Positions 17,570 through 25,920 of a stretch of 64,000 nt of DNA are shown in pieces (the stretch's first letter is position 1; each line of letters begins with the position of its first letter). The position numbers and the translations under genes were made by a program. The notes under the pieces were generated by a model that did not search any database, was not told the origin of the DNA, and was given only the letters and a program-made list of their open reading frames with translations. The stretch comes from Lacrimispora sphenoides JCM 1415 (GTDB lineage Bacteria; Bacillota; Clostridia; Lachnospirales; Lachnospiraceae): positions 62,001 to 126,000 of the forward strand of contig NZ_LT630003.1 in assembly GCF_900105615.1 (NCBI RefSeq), read 5' to 3'.

Positions 17570-17606
17570 ATTATTAATAAAAAAATATAAATTTTTTATT
17601 AATAAT
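17570..17606. repeat. Perfect AT-only inverted repeat
   Basis: Two 15-bp arms (17570-17584 and 17592-17606) are exact reverse complements around a 7-bp spacer. It lies 8 bases from where the araC pseudogene coding sequence breaks off and about 145 bases before the transporter start. It may be an operator, an extruding cruciform, or the scar of a lost element. Confidence 0.6.
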
Positions 17607-17651
17607 GCATATAGTATCTCTATTTTTTATGTGATATATTATATCTTGAAA

Positions 17652-17663
17652 CTGATATATCAG
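17652..17663. promoter_or_regulatory. Candidate operator upstream of the transporter operon
   Basis: The 12-bp perfect palindrome CTGATATATCAG, with a related TGATATATTATATC just upstream (17632-17645), about 90 bases before the transporter start. A site for the GntR regulator encoded at the end of the operon is plausible but unproven. Confidence 0.35.
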
Positions 17664-17750
17664 ATGAAATTTTAGTTACGACGCGAAGAATCAAATCCGG
17701 AAACAGGTATGAAGCTGCAAAAAATTACAATTAAAAAGGAGAGAGAAACG

Positions 17751-19052
17751 ATGCTTGACATTATTACTGGCATATTGCTGCTGCTGGTCTTTGTGGGGCT
17801 GGTAGTGTACTGCATGAAAGGCGGAAATCTTCTGATCGGGTTTATCGCCACAGCCGTTTTGTGGTGTATCATTGGACGTGTGCCGATCAATGAGGTGGTA
17901 AGCGATGTATTCCAAAAGCCGTTAGATGATTATGGGAAGACCATAGCAATCATTATCTTTGGTGCATGGTTTGGGCGTATCCTGGTCGATACGGGAATTG
18001 CCGGCTATATCATTAAAAAGACTGTAGAATTTGCGGGTGACAGGCCCCTTGTAACTACATTATTACTATGCATTACCTGTAATCTGCTTTTTACCAGCGT
18101 TTTTGGTGTAGGTTCCGTTATGGCAATCGGTATGATCGTACTTCCCATTCTGTTTTCCATGGGAGTGGAAAAAAGAGCGGCTTTAGGCGCCTATATGCTG
18201 TCTGTTGCAGGCGGAATGTACTTAAATATTGCTTATGTAAGCCAGTTTGAGAAAGTATTCGGTGAAGAAGTGGCTTCCTATAATGACAACTACATTCGTT
18301 TTGCCCTGATGGCAACTGCCATTCACATGGTCATTATGATTGCATTTGTCGTGTACCATCATTTTAAAAGCAGTAAAAGGGGAAGAAGACGGGCCTGGGA
18401 GGCCGGTGTCCAGGATAGCTACGAGGAAAGACCTCTTGGCTGGTACTGCTTTATCGTACCCTTTGTACCCATTGCAATGGTAGGTATTTTTAAATGGCAG
18501 CCAGTTCCCGCCTTCCTGTTAGGAAGCTTTGTAGGTCTTTTATTTACACGGAATTTAAGAACTTACAAAACTGCTGTGGATAAGACCCAGAAGACGTTAT
18601 ATGATGGCGTTGCAGACAGCGGACTTCTGATCGGTATGCTTTACAGCGTAAATATTTTCCAGGGAGCTGCTACTAAGGTTGTTCCTTATCTTCAGACCTT
18701 GCTTGGAGATGTTGTTCCAAGATCCGAGATTGTGGTTCTGGCTGCATTCTGTATCCTGGCGCCTCTGGCACTGTTCCGCGGACCGTTAATGATCTGGGGT
18801 TCCGGTATTGCCCTGTATTCCATTTTAAATGCAACGGGAGCATTTAATCCACATTTCCTGTATGCTATTTTCTTAATCCCTCCGGTTGCTATTGTAGCAA
18901 GTGCGTGTCCAACTCAGTCCTGGACCATGTGGGGCTTAAGCTATGCAAAGGTAGAACCGAAACAGTACATAAAGACCAACCTGCCGTGGGCCTGGGCAAG
19001 CCTTATTGCCATTGAAATTCTTATTTACTTTACGATAGGAAGAATGGTTTAA
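17751..19052 (+). CDS. Ion-transporter superfamily permease (GntP/CitMHS-like)
   Basis: A 433-residue polytopic membrane protein with roughly 11-12 hydrophobic segments, starting MLDIITGILLLLVFVGLVVY. The two-half layout and Gly/Pro-rich re-entrant regions (FGAWFGRILVDTGIAGYIIK; LAPLALFRGPLMIWGSG) resemble gluconate/citrate-type carboxylate symporters. The substrate is not readable from sequence; the hydantoinase/oxoprolinase gene that follows suggests a cyclic amide or carboxylated amino acid derivative. The ATG at 17751 is chosen for AAAGGAGAGAG just upstream; the in-frame ATG at 17709 lacks a ribosome-binding site. A hairpin separates it from the next gene. Confidence 0.78.
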   Translation: MLDIITGILLLLVFVGLVVYCMKGGNLLIGFIATAVLWCIIGRVPINEVVSDVFQKPLDDYGKTIAIIIFGAWFGRILVDTGIAGYIIKKTVEFAGDRPLVTTLLLCITCNLLFTSVFGVGSVMAIGMIVLPILFSMGVEKRAALGAYMLSVAGGMYLNIAYVSQFEKVFGEEVASYNDNYIRFALMATAIHMVIMIAFVVYHHFKSSKRGRRRAWEAGVQDSYEERPLGWYCFIVPFVPIAMVGIFKWQPVPAFLLGSFVGLLFTRNLRTYKTAVDKTQKTLYDGVADSGLLIGMLYSVNIFQGAATKVVPYLQTLLGDVVPRSEIVVLAAFCILAPLALFRGPLMIWGSGIALYSILNATGAFNPHFLYAIFLIPPVAIVASACPTQSWTMWGLSYAKVEPKQYIKTNLPWAWASLIAIEILIYFTIGRMV

Positions 19053-19084
19053 TTCTTTGTTTTGGTAGATGAAAAAGTTTCACA

Positions 19085-19119
19085 GACAGGGGCATGCATA
19101 AAGTCTGTATGCCCTTGTC
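19085..19119 (+). terminator. Weak terminator/attenuator hairpin
   Basis: 14-bp stem with two wobble pairs (19085-19098 with 19106-19119), followed by CGTTTTAG. It probably gives partial termination between the transporter and the hydantoinase-family gene. Confidence 0.5.
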
Positions 19120-19141
19120 CGTTTTAGATGGAGGACAACGA

Positions 19142-21268
19142 ATGAGCAACAGAGCAATAAGAATCGGCATTGATGTGGGCGGAACCCATACAAAGGCCGT
19201 AGCGATAGACAACAGCACAAACGAAATTGTAGGGAAAGGGTCGGTAATGACAACCCACCACGACGAAAACGGAGTGGCAACAGGTGTTGTGGAAGCATTT
19301 AAAAAATGTCTTTCTGAGAATGATATTAAACCGGAAGAAGTAATTTTTATTGCTCACAGCACCACTCAGGCTACCAATGCTTTGTTAGAAGGAGATGTGG
19401 CCAAAGTCGGAGTGATCGGAATGAGCGGCGGCGGTCTGGAGGCATTCTTTACAAAACGCCAGACAAAAATCAAGGATATTGATTTAGGCACCGGAAAGTG
19501 GATCAATATTGACCATAGTTTTATGAAAACCAAGGACATGACACCGGATAACGTATCTTCTGTGATCAAAAAGATGGCAGATCAGGGAGATAAGGTGATC
19601 GTAGCCAGCAAGGCATTTGGCGTAGATAATATGAAAGAAGAGCGCATGGTTGCAGAGATTGCGGAAGGCCAGGGAATCCCCTGTACCGTGGCTTCTGATA
19701 TTACAAAACTCTATGGCCTGACAACCCGCACCCGCACCGCCTGCCTCAATGCATCGATCCTGCCGAAAATGCTGGACACTGCCAATTCCACAGAACGAAG
19801 TGTACGTGCCGCAAAGGTAACGGTTCCCCTTATGATCATGCGCGGTGACGGCGGAGTCATGGAAATCAATGAAATGAAAAAGCGCCCTATCCTTACCATG
19901 CTCTCAGGTCCTGCGGCCAGCGTGATCGGAGCCCTTATGTATCTGAGGGCTTCCAACGGTATTTATTTTGAGGTTGGCGGAACCTCTACCAACATCGGGG
20001 TGATCAAAAACGGCCGTCCGGCAGTGGATTATTCCATTATCGGAGGACACAGAACCTATGTAAACAGCTTGGATGTCCGGGTGCTGGGTGTTGCCGGCGG
20101 AAGTATGATCCGTGCAAAAAAGGGTGCCATCGTTGATGTGGGTCCCCGTTCCGCCCATATTGCAAATATGGGATATGCGTGTTTCACAGAGCCGGAGCTG
20201 TTTGAAGGGGCAGAATTATATTACATCAAGCCTCGTGAAAATGATCCCAGTGACTATGTGGCGATCCGCTTAAAGAACGGCGAAAGCGTAACCATCACAA
20301 ATACCTGCGCTGCCAATGTACTTGGAATTCTGGAAGACGGGGATTACGCAATGGGTAATTACGAATCCAGCTGCAAAGCCATGCAGCTTCTGGCTGATGA
20401 AGTAGGCTTGTCCATTGAAGATACGGCAAGAGCAGTTCTTCAGAAGGCTTGTGATAAAATCAAACCAGTCATTGAGGACCTGATCGATAAATATAAAATC
20501 GAAAGAGAACAGATCGTATTAGTTGGCGCCGGAGGCGGTGCCGGAACACTGTTGACCTTTACAGCCAATGAAATGAATTTTAAATACCAGATACCGGTAA
20601 ATGCCGAGGTTATTTCTTCTATCGGTGTGGCACTGGCCATGGTAAGGGAAATGGTAGAGCGGACCATTCCCAATCCCACTGCGGAAGATATAGCAGCCCT
20701 TAAGAAAGAAGCGAAAGCTTTGGCCATGAACAGCGGTGCAGTGGAAGACAGCATTGAAGTCTATGTGGAAATTGATGAGCAGGCCCAGAAGGTTACGGCA
20801 ATTGCAATGGGTTCTACGGAAGTTAAGACCACAGACTTAATGAAGAATTGTGATGAGGAAGAAGCGCTTCAAATCGCAGCAGAATCCATTGGCCTGGAAC
20901 AGTCAAAGATGAAGATGGCCGGAAGCAATGGTTCTATCTTTGTAGTAACTGCAGAAAAAGACGGGAAGACTCCCGTGAGAATGATAGATAAAAAAGGCTT
21001 TGTGAAAGTACAAAGATCCAATGGTACGGTACTGGTAACAACGAAATCCAGGCTCCGTGAGGATTTAAAACTGGCTTGGGATAAGGCCAGCAATTTTTCA
21101 AGTGAAGTAAGGATCAATCCGGATTGCTATATTGCCGCAGAATCCAGGGTAATCGATTATTCCGGAATTCCGGCCCTGGAACAGGTATCCGGATTGGCCG
21201 GGGTTGAGCTTATTGATATAAAGGAAGATGCAGAAATCATCCTGGTCCTGGCCCGCAACGAGCTGTAA
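19142..21268 (+). CDS. Hydantoinase/oxoprolinase family protein (HyuA-like)
   Basis: A 708-residue ASKHA-fold protein. N-terminal phosphate motif IGIDVGGTHTKAVAID and AHSTTQATNALLEGDVAKVG are HyuA/5-oxoprolinase A signatures, as are the later FEVGGTSTNIGVI and VGAGGGAGTLL. Such proteins hydrolyse cyclic amides (hydantoins, 5-oxoproline) with ATP, usually with a HyuB partner; no HyuB is encoded here, so the substrate is open. The ATG at 19142 is set by GGAGG at 19130-19134. The next gene begins 3 bases after the stop, so transporter, this gene, the HExxH protein and the GntR gene look like one unit. Confidence 0.88.
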   Translation: MSNRAIRIGIDVGGTHTKAVAIDNSTNEIVGKGSVMTTHHDENGVATGVVEAFKKCLSENDIKPEEVIFIAHSTTQATNALLEGDVAKVGVIGMSGGGLEAFFTKRQTKIKDIDLGTGKWINIDHSFMKTKDMTPDNVSSVIKKMADQGDKVIVASKAFGVDNMKEERMVAEIAEGQGIPCTVASDITKLYGLTTRTRTACLNASILPKMLDTANSTERSVRAAKVTVPLMIMRGDGGVMEINEMKKRPILTMLSGPAASVIGALMYLRASNGIYFEVGGTSTNIGVIKNGRPAVDYSIIGGHRTYVNSLDVRVLGVAGGSMIRAKKGAIVDVGPRSAHIANMGYACFTEPELFEGAELYYIKPRENDPSDYVAIRLKNGESVTITNTCAANVLGILEDGDYAMGNYESSCKAMQLLADEVGLSIEDTARAVLQKACDKIKPVIEDLIDKYKIEREQIVLVGAGGGAGTLLTFTANEMNFKYQIPVNAEVISSIGVALAMVREMVERTIPNPTAEDIAALKKEAKALAMNSGAVEDSIEVYVEIDEQAQKVTAIAMGSTEVKTTDLMKNCDEEEALQIAAESIGLEQSKMKMAGSNGSIFVVTAEKDGKTPVRMIDKKGFVKVQRSNGTVLVTTKSRLREDLKLAWDKASNFSSEVRINPDCYIAAESRVIDYSGIPALEQVSGLAGVELIDIKEDAEIILVLARNEL

Positions 21269-21271
21269 GAG

Positions 21272-21916
21272 ATGGAGCATATGCAGGAACTGATAGAAAA
21301 AATTGCTGCTGCTGAAGATGAAGTATGGTATAGCCGGGTGCTGAAGAATCACCCGGCTTCCTGTGAACTGTCAGAAGAGGAAGAAAAGGAAATTCTGTTT
21401 TATTCCATGGAAGCGGCAGAAACATACGCATCAGAGTTTAAGGAACGCTATGGAAATGTTTCCGGTGTTTCTCTTGCCGGTGCAATGGGATTATCCATAA
21501 AACGGACAACAGAAGAACTGAGAAGACCATTTTTATATATGGGAATATTTGAGCCGGAAGAAGGTACTGTCATGTTAAATGACAGTACCTTAAATGCAAT
21601 AAAAGATTTTATAAAAGAAAATGATATATCGGAGATAATCCGGACTGAAGTACTGGAAGAGGTAGTCCTGTTCCATGAAATTTTCCACTGGATCGAAGAA
21701 AACACGCCGGGGATTTATACCCGAAGTAAAATGTTAAAAAGACCGGTATGGAATCTGTTTCCCAGGTCCAGAGGCCTTGACGGGGCAGGAGAGGTGGGAG
21801 CCATTCATTTTTCCAAAATAATGAGTGGGCTGCCCTATTCTCCCTGCCTGTATGAAATGTGTTTATTAATTAAGACGGGTGTTTGTTCTATTGATTTTTT
21901 CTCATCTATCCTATAA
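21272..21916 (+). CDS. HExxH zincin-like protein of unknown function
   Basis: A 214-residue soluble protein with no signal peptide. FHEIFHWIEE contains HExxH (H135, E136, H139), the zinc-ligand/catalytic motif of zincin metallopeptidases. A downstream GAGEVGAIHF could give the third ligand. The N-terminal half is helical and acidic (ELSEEEEKEILFY). I do not recognise the family beyond this. Its tight linkage to the hydantoinase-family gene suggests a role in the same pathway, such as maturation or ring-opening, rather than general proteolysis. The start at 21272 has only a weak ribosome-binding site and 21281 is an alternative, so coupling to the upstream stop is likely. Confidence 0.7.
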   Translation: MEHMQELIEKIAAAEDEVWYSRVLKNHPASCELSEEEEKEILFYSMEAAETYASEFKERYGNVSGVSLAGAMGLSIKRTTEELRRPFLYMGIFEPEEGTVMLNDSTLNAIKDFIKENDISEIIRTEVLEEVVLFHEIFHWIEENTPGIYTRSKMLKRPVWNLFPRSRGLDGAGEVGAIHFSKIMSGLPYSPCLYEMCLLIKTGVCSIDFFSSIL

Positions 21917-21991
21917 AATGAAATATGATTATTTTATTGTTGGAAAATGACGATTATAGAAAAAATATGGTCAATAATAAAAGGAGGTTCA

Positions 21992-22786
21992 ATGTTGGAA
22001 TTATATAAAGGAACCATAGCTTCCGCCAGTGGCCAGGAGGAGGCTTCCCGTCAGGGAGAAAGCACAGATAACAATGCGTATCAGCTTCTTCGTGAGAAAA
22101 TCCTGGATCTTCATTTAAGGCCGGGAATTAACTTAAGTATCAGGGATATTTGTGATTTATTAAACATTGGGCGAACTCCGGTCAGAGATGCGCTCATCAG
22201 GCTTGAACAGGAAGATCTGGTGACCCTTCTCCCTCAGAGAGGAACAAGGGTGTCCAAGATAGATTTAGATAGAGTGGAACAGGAACGTTTTCTAAGGCTT
22301 GCCGTTGAAGAGGAGGTTATGAAGCTGTTTATGGCATGCCATACACCTACGGACTTAGTGGAATTACAGAACAACCTGATGGAACAGAAAGCCTTTGCCG
22401 AGATGGGCAATGGGGATGTTAGGAAGTTTTTGCATATGGATGATGAGTTCCATAAAATATTTTACCGGGTAACAGACCGACTTTTCAGTTTTCAGACCAT
22501 CAATAACGTTGGAGGCCATTTCAGGAGAATACGGCTGCTTAGCTGCCGGGAAGCGCAAAACATAAAAGAGATCGTTGCCCAGCATGAGGAGATTATACTC
22601 GCTCTGCAGACAAGGGATACCAAAGAATTGCTGTACGTGCTGCAAAAGCACCTTTTTAAATTGGACAGGGACAAAAAAGAGTTGATTAAAAAGTACCCCA
22701 GCCTGTTTAAGAGAAACATCAATGAAGATTACGTGAATATTCCATGGACCGATGATTTCTTTGAAACATTTCAGTCCTTTCTATAG
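21992..22786 (+). CDS. GntR family (FadR/FCD subfamily) regulator
   Basis: A 264-residue DNA-binding protein. N-terminal winged helix (LREKILDLHLRPG, ICDLLNIGRTPVRDALIRLE, LLPQRGTRVSKI) is followed by a helical FCD ligand-binding domain with the acidic/His residues of the metal site (DDEFHKIF). Members sense organic acids and usually regulate the adjacent transporter and catabolic genes, here the 17751-21916 operon. The start at 21992 is fixed by AAAAGGAGG 7 bases upstream. The longer in-frame ATG at 21947 lacks support. Confidence 0.9.
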   Translation: MLELYKGTIASASGQEEASRQGESTDNNAYQLLREKILDLHLRPGINLSIRDICDLLNIGRTPVRDALIRLEQEDLVTLLPQRGTRVSKIDLDRVEQERFLRLAVEEEVMKLFMACHTPTDLVELQNNLMEQKAFAEMGNGDVRKFLHMDDEFHKIFYRVTDRLFSFQTINNVGGHFRRIRLLSCREAQNIKEIVAQHEEIILALQTRDTKELLYVLQKHLFKLDRDKKELIKKYPSLFKRNINEDYVNIPWTDDFFETFQSFL

Positions 22787-22866
22787 GGGAGAGATGGAAA
22801 ACCGGCTTATGAACTAGAGGCTGGTAATAAAGTGTCTGAATCCGGGAAAAACTAAAGTAAAAATTA

Positions 22867-22895
22867 TTGACAATTAACACTTCCCGTGTTAGAGT
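22867..22895 (+). promoter_or_regulatory. Promoter of the T-box/TrpB-like transcript
   Basis: TTGACA (22867-22872), 17-bp spacer, TAGAGT (22890-22895); transcription would begin near 22902, at the start of the T-box leader. Confidence 0.7.
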
Positions 22896-22901
22896 TTTTT
22901 T

Positions 22902-23187
22902 AAACCTATGAGGAAGAGCAAGTACCATTGTACTTACCACACAGAGAGCTGCAGGCGGTGGGATTGTGGCAGGGAAAGGCAGTTGGGAATGGGCTTCTGA
23001 GGGCGAACTGAATAGTAAGTAGGTGAGCCGGAGAGTAAACTCCGTTAAGAAAGTCAGCATATGTCAGTATGCGTGAGAGGATGCACCAGATGCATCAAGC
23101 CGGGTGGCACCGCAGGAGTTATGACGATTCATACTCTTGTCCCTGCAATAATTTATTGTGAGGGATAAGAGTATTTTTTATTTTAAA
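22902..23187 (+). ncRNA. T-box riboswitch leader, probably tryptophan-specific
   Basis: An approximately 285-nt leader with the conserved T-box sequence GGGTGGCACCGCAG (23102-23115), preceded by a long Stem I-like region (22930-23040) with the GAGAGCTGCAGG type of start. In the Stem I specifier region GGGAATGGGC offers a UGG (Trp) codon at 22990-22992. A terminator hairpin (ACTCTTGTCCCT with AGGGATAAGAGT) and T-run occupy 23131-23184. Uncharged tRNA would pair with the specifier and with the T-box bulge (GGCA) to prevent termination. The downstream TrpB-like gene agrees with a Trp specifier. Confidence 0.88.
23131..23184 (+). terminator. T-box-controlled terminator
   Basis: ACTCTT-G-TCCCT pairs with AGGGAT-AAGAGT and is followed by ATTTTTTATTTT; it is mutually exclusive with the antiterminator that uses the T-box sequence just upstream. 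Confidence 0.8.
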
Positions 23188-23206
23188 AATCTACTTATCC
23201 CGGAAG

Positions 23207-23288
23207 GAAGTATGCCCAAAGTCCATGGTCAGGAAAGAGGAGACATACCATTATGCCCATAAACCGTGGGCAGGAAAGAGGAAAGGAG
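23207..23288 (+). repeat. Two-hairpin RBS-associated repeat, two units
   Basis: A degenerate unit (23207-23240) precedes a clean unit with TGCCCA/TGGGCA stem and GGAAAGAGGAAAGGAG (23243-23288). The last bases are the ribosome-binding site of the TrpB-like gene. Confidence 0.65.
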
Positions 23289-23296
23289 ATTTTTAT

Positions 23297-24682
23297 ATGA
23301 GTGAAAACAAGATTCCCTACAAAATTTATCTGGAAGAAAGCGAGATGCCCAAAGAGTGGTACAACGTACGTGCCGACATGAAGAATAAGCCGGCTCCCCT
23401 TTTAAATCCCGGAACCTTACAGCCAATGTCAGAAGAGGAACTTGGAACTGTATTTTGTAAGGAGCTGGTAAAACAAGAGCTGGATAATGATAATCGTTTT
23501 ATAGAAATTCCGCAAAAAATACTTGACTTTTATAAAATGTACCGTCCGGCCCCATTGGTAAGAGCATACTGCCTGGAAGAGAAGCTTAAGACTCCGGCTA
23601 AGATTTATTACAAATTTGAAGGCAATAATACAAGCGGAAGCCATAAGCTGAACTCTGCTATTGCTCAGGCTTATTACGCAAAGGAGCAGGGGTTAAAGGG
23701 AGTGACCACTGAGACCGGGGCAGGGCAGTGGGGGACGGCTCTTTCCATGGCATGCTCTTACCTGGAGCTGGACTGCAAGGTCTATATGGTAAAGTGTTCC
23801 TACGAACAAAAACCCTTCCGCAGAGAAGTAATGCGCACGTATGGAGCAAGCGTGACCCCATCTCCGTCTGAGGAAACAGAGGTAGGGAGGAAGATCCTGG
23901 CTGAGCATCCCGGAACCACAGGAAGTCTGGGTTGTGCCATTTCTGAGGCGGTGGAAGTGGCAACGCACACAGAGGGGTATCGATATGTGCTGGGAAGCGT
24001 CTTGAACCAGGTGCTGCTGCATCAGTCGGTGATCGGAATGGAAGCCAAGATTGCAATGGATAAATACGGAATCAAGCCTGATATCATTATCGGATGTGCA
24101 GGCGGCGGCTCCAATCTGGGAGGACTCATATCTCCGTTTATGGGTGAAAAACTCAGGGGCGAAGCAGATTACCGGTTTATTGCAGTAGAACCCGCATCCT
24201 GCCCAAGCCTGACACGAGGCGTTTTTGCTTATGATTTTTGTGATACCGGAATGGTTTGTCCGCTGGCAAAAATGTATACTCTGGGAAGTGGGTTTATTCC
24301 GTCAGCAAACCATGCAGGAGGCCTGCGGTATCATGGGATGAGTTCCACCTTGTCACAGCTATATCATGACGGATACATGGAAGCGCGTTCTGTAGAGCAG
24401 ACAGCAGTGTTTGAGGCAGCAGAACAGTTTGCAAGAGTAGAAGGAATCCTTCCGGCGCCGGAAAGCAGTCATGCGATTAAAGCGGCAATCGATGAGGCTT
24501 TGAAATGCAAAGAGACAGGAGAAGAAAAGACGATTCTCTTTGGCCTTACAGGTACAGGATATTTTGATATGATGGCATATGAAAAATTCCATGACGGAGT
24601 GATGACAGACTATATTCCAACGGATGATGATTTAAAGGTTGGATTTGACGGAATTCCAAGATTCCCGGGTAATATGGAATAA
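23297..24682 (+). CDS. TrpB2-type tryptophan synthase beta-like PLP enzyme
   Basis: A 461-residue fold-type II PLP enzyme of the TrpB2 subgroup. It has an N-terminal extension with YNVRADMKNKPAPLLNPGT, the PLP lysine in GSHKLNSA, ETGAGQWGTALS and the phosphate-binding GCAGGGSNLGG. TrpB2 joins indole and serine to make tryptophan, often without a TrpA partner; none is present here. The T-box with a UGG specifier directly upstream argues that the product is tryptophan. The ATG at 23297 is set by GAAAGGAGAT; the longer in-frame start at 23225 lies in the repeat. Confidence 0.93.
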   Translation: MSENKIPYKIYLEESEMPKEWYNVRADMKNKPAPLLNPGTLQPMSEEELGTVFCKELVKQELDNDNRFIEIPQKILDFYKMYRPAPLVRAYCLEEKLKTPAKIYYKFEGNNTSGSHKLNSAIAQAYYAKEQGLKGVTTETGAGQWGTALSMACSYLELDCKVYMVKCSYEQKPFRREVMRTYGASVTPSPSEETEVGRKILAEHPGTTGSLGCAISEAVEVATHTEGYRYVLGSVLNQVLLHQSVIGMEAKIAMDKYGIKPDIIIGCAGGGSNLGGLISPFMGEKLRGEADYRFIAVEPASCPSLTRGVFAYDFCDTGMVCPLAKMYTLGSGFIPSANHAGGLRYHGMSSTLSQLYHDGYMEARSVEQTAVFEAAEQFARVEGILPAPESSHAIKAAIDEALKCKETGEEKTILFGLTGTGYFDMMAYEKFHDGVMTDYIPTDDDLKVGFDGIPRFPGNME

Positions 24683-24703
24683 AACCCCGTTTGTGAGAGA
24701 TAA

Positions 24704-24756
24704 AGGCGGCTGGCAGAAGAAGACATGTACTGTTTTTCTTTCGCCGGCCGCCTTTT
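24704..24756 (+). terminator. Rho-independent terminator
   Basis: AAGGCGGCTGGC (24703-24714) pairs with GCCGGCCGCCTT with one mismatch and is followed by TT; it closes the TrpB-like unit. Confidence 0.75.
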
Positions 24757-24908
24757 ACTGGATTCTCATAAAATCTTCTGGTACATCCATATCTGATTTC
24801 GCTATAATTTCAGTGACAGTTGTAGAAATCCCCATATTGTGGTATGCTATAAAGGAATTATGCCCAGAATTTACCTGGTTTTAAAAAGTTTAGAATGGAG
24901 GCTGGCAT

Positions 24909-25733
24909 ATGGCGTTAATTTTTTGGCTGGTGGCCGTTTCCTGCATTATTTATTATGTTGTGATCATTCTTTATTCAGGCCTGACCACATCTCTTTCTTT
25001 TATATGGCTTGTATTTGCTGCCATATGCATATTGCTGCCGATGGGATGGGAATCCTATGTAAAACATAAGGATAAGGTTCCCTTATGGATTCCGGTTTCG
25101 GTGATTACCATGTGCTGTACCGGAATTCTCATATTTCTGGTGGTGGAAATCCTGGTATTTACGGGAGTCGCTGCCCGGGATACTTCCAACCTGGACTATG
25201 TCATTGTATTAGGAGCCAGGGTAAAAGAAACAGGAATCAGTAATTCCCTGAAAAAACGGCTGGATAAAGCCATGGAGTACTTAGATGACAATCCATCTAC
25301 GATTCTGGTGCTGTCCGGCGGCCAGGGTGATGACGAACCTGTCAGTGAAGCTGCAGCCATGCGGGATTATCTGGTCTTTAACGGAGTAAAAGAGGAACAG
25401 CTGATCTTAGAGACACGCTCCACCAGCACGGTTGAGAATATTGCATACAGCCGTGTGGCCATTGAAGCAGACCAGGCGGAGAGGAAAGCCCGCCGTCTGG
25501 ATCAACCGATTTTCATGGAGCCAGGAACCTTTGAAGAGGTGCCGGATAAGCCCATTAAAATTGGAGTACTCACCAGTGATTTTCATGTATTTCGTGCGTT
25601 GCAGATTGGGAAAAAATGGGGAATACCGGATATCTATGGCATATCCTGCGGATCTGACCCCATTCTTTTCGTACACTTTTGCGTTAGAGAATGCGCAGCC
25701 ATATTAAAAGACAAATTAGTGGGCAATATGTAA
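24909..25733 (+). CDS. YdcF/DUF218 family membrane protein
   Basis: A 274-residue protein with four hydrophobic segments in the first about 90 residues, then a DUF218 domain: YVIVLGARVKETGISNSLKKR, LVLSGGQGDDEPVSEAAAM, ETRSTSTVENIAYSR, VLTSDFHVFRA. This family (YdcF/SanA type) is linked to cell-envelope or SAM-binding functions, without a firm biochemical role. TGGAGG is 10 bases upstream of the ATG. It is followed by the first 140-bp structured element. Confidence 0.85.
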   Translation: MALIFWLVAVSCIIYYVVIILYSGLTTSLSFIWLVFAAICILLPMGWESYVKHKDKVPLWIPVSVITMCCTGILIFLVVEILVFTGVAARDTSNLDYVIVLGARVKETGISNSLKKRLDKAMEYLDDNPSTILVLSGGQGDDEPVSEAAAMRDYLVFNGVKEEQLILETRSTSTVENIAYSRVAIEADQAERKARRLDQPIFMEPGTFEEVPDKPIKIGVLTSDFHVFRALQIGKKWGIPDIYGISCGSDPILFVHFCVRECAAILKDKLVGNM

Positions 25734-25746
25734 TTACACGCTAGCA

Positions 25747-25886
25747 ATGAGCAGTGCGAAATAGGACAGGAGAAGATTTACGTTGTGCTTGCACATAAGT
25801 AAATCTTGTCATGGCCTATTTCATAGGGCGAATGCCCGTGGGCAAGCGAATCTTCCAGATTCGCTTGCTGCACTGCGGACTTACGT
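25747..25886. repeat. 140-bp multi-stem intergenic element, copy 1
   Basis: Predicted fold: outer stem P1 (25751-25757 with 25870-25876); long stem P2 (25758-25781 with 25799-25822) capped by a 17-nt loop containing TGTG-CTTG-CACA; small stem P3 (25826-25829 with 25834-25837, GAAT loop); stem P4 (25842-25853 with 25857-25868, perfect 12 bp). It aligns without gaps to 30535-30674; P1, the P2 cap, P3 and the 3' tail are identical, whereas P2 and P4 differ in sequence but remain paired. It sits between the YdcF-like gene and the M16C protease. It may be a structured RNA or a palindromic mobile repeat; the strand is undetermined. Confidence 0.8.
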
Positions 25887-25920
25887 ATAATAAGAACATG
25901 CAGGAGGAAAAAGACACAGA

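Noticed and set aside
22719..23060. Minus-strand 113-codon ORF
   Set aside because: It overlaps the 3' end of the GntR gene and the T-box leader antisense; the T-box and promoter explain the conserved sequence.
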